Below are positions 46,953 through 56,359 of a stretch of DNA of 64,000 nucleotides, one piece after another. Origin of the DNA: Coraliomargarita sinensis (GTDB lineage Bacteria > Verrucomicrobiota > Verrucomicrobiia > Opitutales > Coraliomargaritaceae); the NCBI RefSeq assembly GCF_003185655.1, contig NZ_QHJQ01000001.1:186001-250000 (forward strand). The letters run 5' to 3'. The notes beneath the pieces are model-generated. The model ran no database searches. It was not told the origin of the DNA and saw only the letters and a list, made by a program, of their open reading frames with translations. Each line of letters opens with the position of its first letter. Within the stretch, counting starts at the first letter, position 1. Made by a program: the position numbers and the translations under genes.

Positions 46953-49796
46953 TCAGCCCGGCTGACGCAGGACGAGGCGCACGGCATCCAGCCGCAAGTG
47001 GGCCTTGGAAATGTGGCGGGTCACGTCTTCGACGACATTCTGGGCAATCTTGATTTCTTCTTCGCTGACGTTGGGATTGACCTTTCGCAGCTCCTTCAGG
47101 CGGCTGGCTTCTCCGTCCAGTCGAGTGTGGGCTTCGCGCATGGCATCCTTGAGCCGTGTCGACTTTTCCTCACGGGCGTAGCTGCGGGCGGCCCGCAGCA
47201 TCTCCGGCACAAGTGATTGCAGAAGTTCCGGATTTTGTCTCAGGCGGAAGGCTTCTTCGTCGGCGGTTTTCCGGTTGATGATATCATGCAGGAATTCCTC
47301 GCTGCGGTCCTTGCCTTCCATGTCCACGAGAATACGTACCGGCGTGGGCGGGAGAAAGCGGTCCACATGCAGGCGGGCCGGGGCCACGCTCTCCAGTACG
47401 TAGATTGCCTCGATCAAGATGGGCGGGGCCTCCATTCGGGAATCTTTCCAGACGACGATGCTGCTGTTGCCCTTCTCGGAGCTGAGCATCAAATCGATCG
47501 AGCCCCGTACCATCGGGTGGTCCCAGGTGAGAAAGCCGATATCTTCGCGCCCGAGTGCTTTGGTCCGGTCGCAAGTGACCGTGGTCCCCTCCTCCGGGAG
47601 CCCGGGAAAGGCGTCGGTAAACAGCTGACCGGGTGTCAGGTGGAAGCTGCGGCTGTCCAAATCGTCCACGGTCACCCCGAAGTGGTCGAAGATTCGGTTC
47701 ATAAAACCGTCCAAGGTGCGGTCGGCATCCTGTTGTTGGATCTGGTTGACCAACTCGCTGGAGACGTCTTCGCGAAACGAGTTCAGGGCGATCAGGCGGT
47801 CCTGTCCCTGGCTCAGACGGGTCTCCAGGTCTTCCCGGAAACGGCGACTTTCCTCGATCAGTACATCCGCTTCTTTTGCGACCTTGGAGGATTCGTGGTG
47901 AAACTCGCCGCCCAGCTTACGCAGTTTGTCGCCAAAGCGTTCGAGATAGGCATTCCCGCCCTTTAGCGAGTGTTCGATTCCGTCCAGCCCTTCGTGGTGC
48001 CAACGCATGAGGAGCTCCGTCCAGCTGTGGGGCAGGAAAGGTATGTGGATACGTATGGTCTCCGACTGCCCGATCCGGTCGAGGCGTCCGATGCGCTGCT
48101 CGAGCAGCTCGGGATTGAGTGGGAGGTCAAACAGGACGAGGTGATGGGCAAACTGGAAGTTGCGGCCCTCACTGCCGATTTCGGAACAGAGCAGGATACG
48201 GGCTCCGTCCGGTTCGGCGAACCAGGCGGCGTTCCGGTCGCGCTGCAGCAGGGTGAGCGCTTCATGAAAGAGTGCGGCCTTGACGTTGATTTCTTCCTGC
48301 AGGGCATCGTAGATGGCCTGGACCTTTTCACGGGTGCTGCAAATGAGCAGGACTTTTTCGTGCTCGCCCAACTTCTGAATCAGCTCGGCCAGCCATTGCA
48401 CGCGTGGGCCGTGGCGGAAGTCGTAGTCTTCTCCCTCCCCCGCTCCATTGGTTTCCTTTTCGAATTCACGGAGGAGCCGCACTTCCAGGTCGGCCTTCGA
48501 AAGCTTCGCCCGTGGTTTGAGCTCGGCCGGGATGCCCTCGCGCTTGGGGAAGCCCTGCAGCGCATCCCGCGTGTTGCGGAAGATCACCCGCCCCGTCCCG
48601 TGCCGGTCCACCAGTTGGTTGAGAAAGGCGGTGGTGTCCTGTAGTTCTTTTCTTAATTCAGCCTCGCTGAACTCGCTGAAGACCTCCCGCAGGAAATCCA
48701 TCTCCCCGGCATCCAGTGCCTCGCCCGCCTCGAGCTTGTTGGCCACGCCAGCGACCTGGGAATAGCCGGCCTGCTCTTCCCTGAATTTTTCCAGATCGGG
48801 ATAGCGGTCGGGGTCGAGCAGGCGGAGCCGGGCAAAGTGCCCCTCGGCGCCAAGCTGCTCGGGGGTGGCCGTCAGCAGGAGCAAGCCGTGGCTCTTTTTA
48901 CTCAGCGCCTCCACCAGCTTATACTCGGGGCTGGCTGCCTCTGGGGTCCATTCGAGGTGATGGGCCTCGTCGACCACCAGCATGTCCCACTTGGTTTGCA
49001 GGGCAGCCTCTGCCCAGCGCGGGTTCTCCAGCAAAGTCTTGGTGCTGCAGATGACGTGCTGGTCTTCGTTGAAAGGGTTCACGTCCGCGTCAACCGCGGT
49101 GGCGGATTCACAATGATCGGCATCGATCAGGGTGAACCACATGTTAAAGCGCCGGAGCAGCTCGATAAACCATTGATGAACAAGGGACTCCGGCAGGATG
49201 ATCAGGATGCGCTCGGCGCGCCCGGTCAGGTTCAGGCGGTGCAGGATGAGGCAGGCTTCGATGGTCTTACCCAGGCCAACCTCGTCGGCCAAAAGCACCC
49301 GGGGCATGTAGCGATTGGCCACCTCCGAGGCGATGTAGAGCTGGTGCGGAATCAGGTCGATCCGCCCGCCCATGAAGCCCGCCACGCTCGATTGCAGGGC
49401 ATGGTTCTGGCGGCGGATGGCTTCGTATCGCAGGCTGAAGGCAGCGGACTGATCGATTTGGCCGCCGATCAGCCGGTCCTCCGGTTTGCTGAAGCTGATG
49501 GTGTCGGCCAGGTCCATTTCCGCGACAGCGCAGCCATCTCCGTGGTAAGTCAACCGCCCCTCCTCTTCCGTGACCTCTTCTATGATAATGGTTTCACCCC
49601 GCTGGGAGTGGATGGTGTCCCCCTGTCGGAATTCGACCCGTTTGATCGGGGCACTGGCCGTGGCATAGATCCGTCTCTCGCTGGATGCCGGGAAATGAAT
49701 TTCGAGCTGATGGCGTGAGACCGATTCGAGAATGCCCAAACCGAGTTCCGGTTCGGTCTCGCTGATCCAGCGCTGCCCTGTTTGAAATGCTGTCAT
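46953..49796 (-). CDS. rapA: RapA-type SWI2/SNF2 helicase (RNA polymerase-associated)
   Basis: 947 residues from the ATG at 49796. RapA recycles stalled RNA polymerase. The N-terminal Tudor-like segment (FQTGQRWISETEPELGLGIL) leads to the ATPase core: Walker A in VLLADEVGLGKTIEACLIL, Walker B in MLVVDEAHHLEW, LLLTATPEQ, and in the second lobe VLLICSTREKVQAI, LLCSEIGSEGRNFQFAHHLV and EQRIGRLDRIGQ. The C-terminal RapA domain with a coiled segment follows. Size and order match E. coli RapA. The gene is isolated between a REPIN and the HAD group. Confidence 0.92.
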   Translation of the reverse strand: MTAFQTGQRWISETEPELGLGILESVSRHQLEIHFPASSERRIYATASAPIKRVEFRQGDTIHSQRGETIIIEEVTEEEGRLTYHGDGCAVAEMDLADTISFSKPEDRLIGGQIDQSAAFSLRYEAIRRQNHALQSSVAGFMGGRIDLIPHQLYIASEVANRYMPRVLLADEVGLGKTIEACLILHRLNLTGRAERILIILPESLVHQWFIELLRRFNMWFTLIDADHCESATAVDADVNPFNEDQHVICSTKTLLENPRWAEAALQTKWDMLVVDEAHHLEWTPEAASPEYKLVEALSKKSHGLLLLTATPEQLGAEGHFARLRLLDPDRYPDLEKFREEQAGYSQVAGVANKLEAGEALDAGEMDFLREVFSEFSEAELRKELQDTTAFLNQLVDRHGTGRVIFRNTRDALQGFPKREGIPAELKPRAKLSKADLEVRLLREFEKETNGAGEGEDYDFRHGPRVQWLAELIQKLGEHEKVLLICSTREKVQAIYDALQEEINVKAALFHEALTLLQRDRNAAWFAEPDGARILLCSEIGSEGRNFQFAHHLVLFDLPLNPELLEQRIGRLDRIGQSETIRIHIPFLPHSWTELLMRWHHEGLDGIEHSLKGGNAYLERFGDKLRKLGGEFHHESSKVAKEADVLIEESRRFREDLETRLSQGQDRLIALNSFREDVSSELVNQIQQQDADRTLDGFMNRIFDHFGVTVDDLDSRSFHLTPGQLFTDAFPGLPEEGTTVTCDRTKALGREDIGFLTWDHPMVRGSIDLMLSSEKGNSSIVVWKDSRMEAPPILIEAIYVLESVAPARLHVDRFLPPTPVRILVDMEGKDRSEEFLHDIINRKTADEEAFRLRQNPELLQSLVPEMLRAARSYAREEKSTRLKDAMREAHTRLDGEASRLKELRKVNPNVSEEEIKIAQNVVEDVTRHISKAHLRLDAVRLVLRQPG

Positions 49797-49835
49797 TCGA
49801 CGGATCGTCGGCCTCCCTGCTTTTAAAGTCAACCC

Positions 49836-50004
49836 GTAGGGGCTACGCTCTTGTCCCGGCGTAGCTTTACAGAGACGGATGCGTATGCCAGTCCGGACGC
49901 CTCATACTGGCTATGTGTACTTCCGATATAGAGGACCAACGGAATCGTATGTTATTGCACTTGGTTCCGCACCGGTATCCCGGCATGCGCAAGCCAGCCT
50001 CTAC
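49836..50004. repeat. REPIN, family A
   Basis: Left long unit from GTAG at 49836 to about 49892, outer stem TACGC/GCGTA (another compensated variant). Right short unit inverted, from 49980 to CTAC at 50001-50004. GTAG ends outward. It occupies the divergent region between rapA and mnmE. Confidence 0.8.
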
Positions 50005-50084
50005 GGATGAAGCTATCCGACTAAGATCCCTGCCCGCACATTCACTTGACGCGGACGCACTTTATGTGAACTTAGCCGGTCCTT

Positions 50085-51443
50085 ATGCCGAATGGAGAGA
50101 CCATCGTCGCCTTGTCCACGCCGCCGGGAGAATCAGCCATCGCACTGATTCGGCTCAGCGGGCCGGACTGTTCGGCCCTCGGCCAGGCCATGAGCGGGCG
50201 TAAGTCCCCTCTGCGTCCGCGGGAGGCGCAGTTCTGTAAGTATCTATCAGCCAAAGACAAGCTGCTTGACGAGGTGGTGCTCACCTACTTTGGCGACGGC
50301 CGCTCTTTCACCGGTGAGGATGTCCTGGAGATTGCCTGTCACGGTAACCCGCTCATCATTCAAAATATTCTGGAGGACCTGCTGGCGCGCGGTTGCCGTG
50401 CGGCCGAGCCGGGCGAATTCACGCGGACTGCATTTTTGAACGGGAAGATGGACCTCAGCCAGGCCGAGGCGGTAGCGGATTTGATTCATGCCCGGTCGGA
50501 AAGAGGCATCGAGGCCGCGCAACGCCAGCTCCACGGCTCCGTAGGCCGTAAAATGAGCGAGTTAACGGAAAAGCTGCTCGGGGTGATGGCCCATCTGGAA
50601 GCGTACATCGACTTCCCGGAGGAAGATTTGCCCGGGGAAGACCAATCCGGCCCGGCGGCGGATCTGCGTGCATTGACCCTTGAGATCAAAGCCCTTATCG
50701 AAACACAGCACTACAACACGTTGCTCCACGATGGTGTCAAGGCGCTGATTGTCGGGGAGCCCAACGTGGGAAAGAGCAGTCTCATCAATGCACTCGTTGG
50801 CTCGGAGAGGTCGATTGTCAGTGAGATGCCGGGCACCACGCGTGATTACGTTTCGGCTTTTATCATGCTGGATGCATGGCGTATCGAGATATTGGATACA
50901 GCAGGACTGCATGAGGCCGGCGACAAGATCGAGCAGATCGGGATCAATCACACCATCGAACAGTCGGAGACCGCCGACAGCTTTCTTCTGGTGTTGGACA
51001 GCGCGGCGCCCTCCCCTACCCTGCCGCCTGCGCTGATGGAACGAATGCGCCCGGAGAATACACTCGTAGTCGAAAATAAAACCGATCTCGAAAATTCCAG
51101 GGAGATGTCGAACTTTCTCCCGGATTACCGTCACATCCGTTTATCTTTGCGTCAAGATAATGGGGTCACTGCCCTGCGTCAGAGCTGGCTGGAGCTGATC
51201 GAGTCCAGCTTGAACTTTCCCCAGATGGGCGGGGTTATTGTCAATGCCCGTCATGCGGCGGCGCTTGCGGAAGCAGTTGACTGTCTGGAGCTTGCATCAG
51301 AAAAGCTGCGCGACGGCGAGCTTTCGGAGCTGATTGCCGCCGACCTGCGGGATGCGGTCGATTCGATCGGCAAGGTTGTCGGCAAGGTGGACAACGAGCG
51401 CATGCTCGACAGTTTATTCAAACAATTTTGTATCGGGAAATGA
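50085..51443 (+). CDS. mnmE: tRNA uridine-5-carboxymethylaminomethyl(34) synthesis GTPase MnmE
   Basis: 452 residues. With MnmG it modifies the wobble uridine of certain tRNAs. The N-terminal folate-binding domain has [37 protein letters not shown] and [20 protein letters not shown]. The inserted G domain has [29 protein letters not shown] and ENKTD. The C-terminal FCIGK is perfect and carries the catalytic cysteine. The mnmG start overlaps its stop (ATGA). Confidence 0.97.
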   Translation: MPNGETIVALSTPPGESAIALIRLSGPDCSALGQAMSGRKSPLRPREAQFCKYLSAKDKLLDEVVLTYFGDGRSFTGEDVLEIACHGNPLIIQNILEDLLARGCRAAEPGEFTRTAFLNGKMDLSQAEAVADLIHARSERGIEAAQRQLHGSVGRKMSELTEKLLGVMAHLEAYIDFPEEDLPGEDQSGPAADLRALTLEIKALIETQHYNTLLHDGVKALIVGEPNVGKSSLINALVGSERSIVSEMPGTTRDYVSAFIMLDAWRIEILDTAGLHEAGDKIEQIGINHTIEQSETADSFLLVLDSAAPSPTLPPALMERMRPENTLVVENKTDLENSREMSNFLPDYRHIRLSLRQDNGVTALRQSWLELIESSLNFPQMGGVIVNARHAAALAEAVDCLELASEKLRDGELSELIAADLRDAVDSIGKVVGKVDNERMLDSLFKQFCIGK

Positions 51444-53371
51444 GTGGCGGATTAAAACACGGGAAGCACCAACCCTACGACGTCATCGTTTGTGGCGCCG
51501 GTCATGCCGGGGTCGAGGCCGCGCTGGCGTCCGCCCGGCTCGGTGCCGATACCCTACTCCTCACCGGCAACCTCGACACCATTGCTCAGATGAGCTGCAA
51601 TCCGGCAATCGGTGGCCAGGCAAAGGGACACATGGTGCGGGAGATCGATGCCTTGGGCGGGGAGATGGCCATCAACACGGATACCACCGCCATTCAGTTT
51701 CGCTTGCTCAATGCGTCCAAGGGGCCCGCGGTGCAGGCGCCGCGGGCGCAGTGCGATAAAAAGGCCTATCAATATCGCATGAAGCATGTCATCGAGCTCC
51801 AGGATAATCTGGATCTCTTTCAGGCCCTGGTACACGGGCTGATTTTTGAGGGGGATCGTGTTGTGGGTATCCGGACCAACCTCGATGTGGATTTCTACGC
51901 CAAGACCGTGGTGGTCACGACCGGCACCTTTTTGCGTGGGCTCATGCATGTCGGGCAGAATAAGAACGAAGGCGGGCGCATGGGCGATTTTTCCGCCAAG
52001 GGCCTTTCCGGGTCCTTCTTGGAGGCCGGGATTGAGCTCGAGCGTCTCAAGACCGGCACGCCGGCGCGCATTCTCGGTAGCAGTATCGATTTTAGTCATC
52101 TCGAGGAGCAAAAGGGGGACCCCGAGCCCACGCTCTTTGCATTCTACGATACCCGCGGTTTGAGTGAAATGTTCCACGTGGAACAATCCGAAGCCCGCGA
52201 AAAGGTCCTGCGGAAAATGTTCCACGTGGAACATTATGGCCAGGAGAAGCTCGGCTGGCTGCCGGGGGAGAAGCAAGTGTCCTGCTGGATGACTTATACG
52301 GGGGAGGCGACACAGAAGGTGGTGAAGGATAATTTGCATCTCTCGGCCATGTATTCTGGGGTGATTGAGGGCACGGGCCCGCGCTATTGTCCGAGTATCG
52401 AGGACAAGTTTGTCCGTTTTGCCGACAAGGACCGGCACATGCTCTTTTTGGAGCCGGAAGGGCGGAATACCAACGAATGGTACATCAATGGCCTCTCCAC
52501 CAGTTTACCCTTCGAGGTGCAGCTGGAGATGTTGCGCAGTATCGATGGTCTGGAGCGGGTGCACATGCTGCGGCCGGCTTACGCGGTGGAGTATGACTTT
52601 GCCCCGCCCACGCAGCTTTATCCGAGCCTGGAATCGAAGAAGGTGGAGAATCTCTTTTTCGCCGGTCAGATCAATGGTACCAGTGGGTATGAAGAAGCCG
52701 CTGGCCAGGGATTGGTCGCCGGCGTCAACGCGGTGCAAAAGGTGAGGGGAGAGGAGCCGCTGGTTTTGCAGCGTCACGAAGCTTACCTCGGCGTCCTCAT
52801 CGATGACCTTGTGACCAAGGGCACACAGGAGCCATACCGCATGTTCTCCAGTCGGGCGGAGCACCGGCTGTTGTTCAATCACCCGAGTGCGGAACTCCGC
52901 CTGCAAAGACACGCAGAGGGCTTGCAACTAGTTGATAAGGAAAGGCTTAAGCGCATTTCGGACAAGGCGAAGGCAGTGACGTCCTGGGTCGACCGATTGG
53001 AAAATGAGCGTTCGGAGGGGGAGACCTATGCTTTGAAATTGCGCCGTTCCCGCTCGCAGGACGACTTCCCGGAAGCGCTGAAAGCAGAGTCGCCTGAGGT
53101 CCGGCAGGAGGTGCACTACCGCATTGTTTTCAAGGGCTATCTGGAGCGGGAGCAGAAGCAAATCGAGAAGATGCGTCATATCGACAAGATCAAGCTACCG
53201 GAGGGCTTCGATTTCTCCGCGGTGAAAGGCCTGCGCAATGAAAGCGCCCAGAAGCTCAAAGAGATCGCCCCGCGCACCCTCGGGCAGGCCAGCCGCATCA
53301 GCGGGGTGAATCCGGCGGATATCAGCATCCTCATGGTCTATCTGGAAGCCAAAGGTCAAGCCAGACCATAG
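51440..53371 (+). CDS. mnmG: tRNA uridine-5-carboxymethylaminomethyl(34) synthesis enzyme MnmG, with parS-bearing insertion
   Basis: 643 residues from the ATG at 51440, which overlaps the mnmE stop. FAD binding: [20 protein letters not shown]; other markers are [51 protein letters not shown] and [18 protein letters not shown], then the helical C-terminus with [12 protein letters not shown]. Between FYDTR and QVSCWMTYT it carries about 35 more residues than expected. That segment reads MFHVEQ and MFHVEH because the DNA holds two parS-like 16-mers (52170-52185, 52218-52233). MnmG acts as a dimer with MnmE in the cytoplasm. Confidence 0.96.
   Translation: MSGGLKHGKHQPYDVIVCGAGHAGVEAALASARLGADTLLLTGNLDTIAQMSCNPAIGGQAKGHMVREIDALGGEMAINTDTTAIQFRLLNASKGPAVQAPRAQCDKKAYQYRMKHVIELQDNLDLFQALVHGLIFEGDRVVGIRTNLDVDFYAKTVVVTTGTFLRGLMHVGQNKNEGGRMGDFSAKGLSGSFLEAGIELERLKTGTPARILGSSIDFSHLEEQKGDPEPTLFAFYDTRGLSEMFHVEQSEAREKVLRKMFHVEHYGQEKLGWLPGEKQVSCWMTYTGEATQKVVKDNLHLSAMYSGVIEGTGPRYCPSIEDKFVRFADKDRHMLFLEPEGRNTNEWYINGLSTSLPFEVQLEMLRSIDGLERVHMLRPAYAVEYDFAPPTQLYPSLESKKVENLFFAGQINGTSGYEEAAGQGLVAGVNAVQKVRGEEPLVLQRHEAYLGVLIDDLVTKGTQEPYRMFSSRAEHRLLFNHPSAELRLQRHAEGLQLVDKERLKRISDKAKAVTSWVDRLENERSEGETYALKLRRSRSQDDFPEALKAESPEVRQEVHYRIVFKGYLEREQKQIEKMRHIDKIKLPEGFDFSAVKGLRNESAQKLKEIAPRTLGQASRISGVNPADISILMVYLEAKGQARP
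52170..52185. promoter_or_regulatory. parS: parS-like centromere site 1, inside mnmG
   Basis: TGTTCCACGTGGAACA, a perfect 16-bp palindrome matching the ParB-binding parS consensus of many bacteria. parS sites are normally near the chromosome origin and nucleate the ParB partition complex. Confidence 0.85.
52218..52233. promoter_or_regulatory. parS: parS-like centromere site 2, inside mnmG
   Basis: The same 16-mer, here extended to an 18-bp palindrome by flanking A and T. It lies 48 bp from site 1, a whole number of codons, and encodes MFHVEH. No parA or parB gene is in the window. Confidence 0.85.
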
Positions 53372-53664
53372 GCTGTTGCTTTGATCGAACAGGGAGGCAG
53401 CCAATGTCCTCTCCTCAAAGCTCTCTCCTCTAGTGCAGCGGTTGTCCAAAACCTTCTTATCCGAGTGGCTGTTTGGGGCTATGTTACAGGTAAGTCACAC
53501 GGGTGTGTCATTCAGGTAAAATCCGTATCGATGTAGCATTCAAGCAGTTGTATAGCATTGACGCGGATTGAACCCTCTTTGCTACTAACTGAATTGTTAC
53601 AAAATCGTGCTTTCGACTGGCACTGAACGTCTGAAATGACATATCGAGAATTATTGGAGAGAAA

Positions 53665-54366
53665 ATGAACACCTCTAAATTGAAGCGTATTTTGGTCCTG
53701 GATGATGAACCGGACGTGACCGAGCTGCTTGAGTATAAACTCGAGCAGGAGGATTACAAAGTGACGGTTCTGAATGATCCGCTTTCCTTTGTTTCCAAGG
53801 TGCGTGAGTTCGAGCCGGACCTCATGATCCTCGACATCATGATGCCTGAGCTGAACGGCTTGCAGCTCTGCCGCATCGCCCGTTCGGATCCGGCCATGAA
53901 GGATATCCCGATCATCTTCCTGACCGCGAAGGGCGAAGCTGAAGACCGGATCAAGGGGCTGGAAACCGGCGCGGACGACTATATTTCTAAGCCATTCAAT
54001 ACCAAAGAGTTATTGTTAAGAGTAGGCAATATTCTCAATCGCGGGCAGCGGGTCGGTGCCGTCGCCGAGGTGAACCGGATCGAGATTGCCGGTGTGGTCA
54101 TCGATGAGGAAATTCACCAACTGACGGTGGACGGGGAGAACGTTCCGCTCACTGCCACCGAGTTCCGCCTGCTCAAACTCCTGATGGAGCGGAAGGGGAG
54201 GGTGCAGTCGCGGGAACACTTGCTGGTGAACGTCTGGCACTACGATACCGATATCGAAACCAGAACCGTCGATACCCACGTCCGTCGCGTGCGGGAAAAG
54301 TTGGGCCCTTATGCCAATTTAATTGAAACTGTTCGTGGTGTCGGCTACCGGGCTGTGGATCTGTGA
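53665..54366 (+). CDS. OmpR/PhoB family response regulator
   Basis: 233 residues. The receiver has DDEP (13-16), phosphoacceptor Asp57 (LMILDIMMPELNG), Thr in FLTAKGEAEDRIKGLETGAD and Lys in YISKPFN. The winged-helix output domain has LTATEFRLLKLLMERKGRVQ, SREHLLVNVWHYD and TRTVDTHVRRVREKLG, closest to PhoB. GGAG at a 6-base distance precedes the ATG. The PhoR-like kinase follows after an unusually long gap of 446 bp. Phosphate control is suggested by family only. Confidence 0.9.
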   Translation: MNTSKLKRILVLDDEPDVTELLEYKLEQEDYKVTVLNDPLSFVSKVREFEPDLMILDIMMPELNGLQLCRIARSDPAMKDIPIIFLTAKGEAEDRIKGLETGADDYISKPFNTKELLLRVGNILNRGQRVGAVAEVNRIEIAGVVIDEEIHQLTVDGENVPLTATEFRLLKLLMERKGRVQSREHLLVNVWHYDTDIETRTVDTHVRRVREKLGPYANLIETVRGVGYRAVDL

Positions 54367-54812
54367 TCCGCCCACATGTGGTAACGAGTCCGAAGCGGTT
54401 TTTTAACCGTTAATTGACGTGAATGCAGAGAATATGAATCGTTTAGTCATGCAAGGGGTGGCGTTCTGGCTTACAGTTAGGTCGATATGGGGATGTCTGT
54501 ATCGAAAGAACAACAAGGGCAACTCGATGAGGGCAGTACGAACTCAGTGAGAAACCGTTGCAAGGATTGGAGAGAGTGCGGGGCTTGGGTCTAGATGTAG
54601 CGAGCGGCTTGCTGAAAGTTGCACTCTTCCACACTAATTTTGTAGCGATGGGCAGTCTAACCTGGTCGAACGGCACCCCCTACATGTGTTTCTGATCGAC
54701 GACATAGGCTCGATTAGTCGACGTCTATGCCTTCACTCGCACACAAATTAACGTCAATTAACGGTTTAAAATTTCTCTGTCTTCTGTCTTCTGACTTCCG
54801 GCCTCTTATATA
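54367..54812. other. Insertion-like gap between response regulator and kinase genes
   Basis: 446 bp with no plausible gene. Two perfect inverted 16-mers, AACCGTTAATTGACGT (54405-54420) and its complement (54751-54766), bracket about 330 bp in between. The kinase start follows 46 bp after the right copy. Confidence 0.6.
54405..54766. repeat. Inverted 16-bp repeats bracketing the phoB-phoR gap
   Basis: AACCGTTAATTGACGT at 54405-54420 and its exact reverse complement at 54751-54766. The same core forms the inverted repeat at 31516-31545. The span of 362 bp has the look of a small non-autonomous element, though no target duplication is obvious. Confidence 0.65.
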
Positions 54813-56105
54813 ATGTCCTGGTTTCTTCTATTCGCCGCCCTCGTCTTGCTCGCGCTGCTTCTGCGGCGCATGCTGCACTTGCGGCGGCTGGTGCGTGAGC
54901 TGGCGGACGCGGCCCGGGCCAAGCGGCGTCTGCTGCCGCAGGAGTCCGAGCGCAAGCTGAAGTCGCTGGGGGTGGACACGCTGGTGCGTGAGCTCAATGC
55001 CGCGATTGATCGTTCGAATCACCACGAGGCTCAGAATGCCGGCTACTCGAAGCAAGTGGAGGCCATGCTGCGGGCGGTGCAGGAAGTGGTGATTGTCTTC
55101 AACGAGGAGCGCAAGGTGGAGTTTGCCAACCGGGCGGCCGAGTTTCTCTTTCGTGGGGGGCAGTCCCTCAACGGGCTGCGGCTCGACGGCGTCATGCGCT
55201 CGCTCACCTTGCTGGAACTTCTGGATGACCCGGAGGAATCCGAAGGCGGGAAGCCGCGTCAGATCCATCTCGAACAGGATAATGAGACGCTGTGGTTTGA
55301 AGCCTCCTGTGCCCCTGTACGCAGCGTGGAAGGGCATAAGGGCAGTTCCACGCTCCTGGTCCTGCACGATATCACCCAACTCAAAAAGCTGGAGGTGATG
55401 CGGCGCGACTTCGTGGCCAATGTTTCCCACGAGTTGCGTACACCGCTGACGATCATCAAAGGCTTTGCCGAGACTTTGGTCGAGGATGACAAATCCATCA
55501 CGCCCGAGTCCCGGGTACGCTTTCTGGGAAAAATCGTCGATAATGCCGAACGCCTCAACGTTCTGGTGGAGGATTTGCTCACGCTCTCGCGGCTCGAGTC
55601 GAAGCCGGATCAACTCGAGCCGGTCGTGCAATCACTCAAAAGCCTGCTGGAGGACACGATCGAGAACTACCGCGCCCGAATCGGGTCCGGGACTCAGCTC
55701 ATCGAACTGGACTACGATGAGCGGGTGGGGGACTTTGCCTTCGACCGGTTCCGTGTGAATCAGGTGCTGGATAATCTAATCGAAAATGTTTTTCGCTACG
55801 CGCCGGAGTTTACCCGGATCGATCTGAAAGTGAGACTCGACGAATCGGCGGACCTGGTGGTTTGCTCGGTCCAAGATGATGGCCCTGGTATTCCCGAAAA
55901 AGACCTCTCGCACGTGTTTGAGCGCTTTTACCGGGTCGATAAAGGCCGCTCACGCGAGCGGGGTGGCACCGGGCTGGGGCTGAGCATCGTCAAGCACATC
56001 ATTCAGCTCCACGGCGGCACCGTGCGGGCCCAGCGCAGCGAGAGCGGCGGGACGCAGATCGTCTTTACGCTCCCGTATACCTGCGAGTTACCTGCGGATT
56101 CTTGA
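54813..56105 (+). CDS. PhoR-like sensor histidine kinase
   Basis: 430 residues. One N-terminal transmembrane helix (FLLFAALVLLALLL) is followed by a basic linker, a PAS domain (about 75-190; VQEVVIVFNEERKVEFANRA) and the HisKA box FVANVSHELRTPLTIIKGFA with His206. The ATPase domain has NLIENVFRYAP, DDGPGIPEKDLSHVFERFYR and GGTGLGLSIVKHII. This layout, without a large periplasmic domain, is typical of PhoR. It probably pairs with the upstream regulator despite the 446-bp gap. Confidence 0.9.
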   Translation: MSWFLLFAALVLLALLLRRMLHLRRLVRELADAARAKRRLLPQESERKLKSLGVDTLVRELNAAIDRSNHHEAQNAGYSKQVEAMLRAVQEVVIVFNEERKVEFANRAAEFLFRGGQSLNGLRLDGVMRSLTLLELLDDPEESEGGKPRQIHLEQDNETLWFEASCAPVRSVEGHKGSSTLLVLHDITQLKKLEVMRRDFVANVSHELRTPLTIIKGFAETLVEDDKSITPESRVRFLGKIVDNAERLNVLVEDLLTLSRLESKPDQLEPVVQSLKSLLEDTIENYRARIGSGTQLIELDYDERVGDFAFDRFRVNQVLDNLIENVFRYAPEFTRIDLKVRLDESADLVVCSVQDDGPGIPEKDLSHVFERFYRVDKGRSRERGGTGLGLSIVKHIIQLHGGTVRAQRSESGGTQIVFTLPYTCELPADS

Positions 56106-56359
56106 TACAAGGGGTGTGAGAAGTCACCGACGGTGCGCCTGTGGTATTCGCTCGCTATGAGGTGATGACGCGCTGTGGGCATGCCTTTTGCGCGCTTGTT
56201 CAGCCGGTTCTTCTCCTAGCTCCCAGCTATGCCGTAAAAGGGCATGGTTGGATTGTAAGTTTTTATCATTAGGGACTTGTTCACCTTACGCTTCATAGAT
56301 TTTTTTGAGTTTCCTGAAATTCTTGGAAGTCTACAAATAACCCTAACAACCCTAACTCT

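Noticed and set aside
53480..53660. Pho boxes upstream of the PhoB-like gene
   Set aside because: TGTCAT and TTACA elements occur but not as two properly spaced 7-bp repeats, so I do not call an operator.
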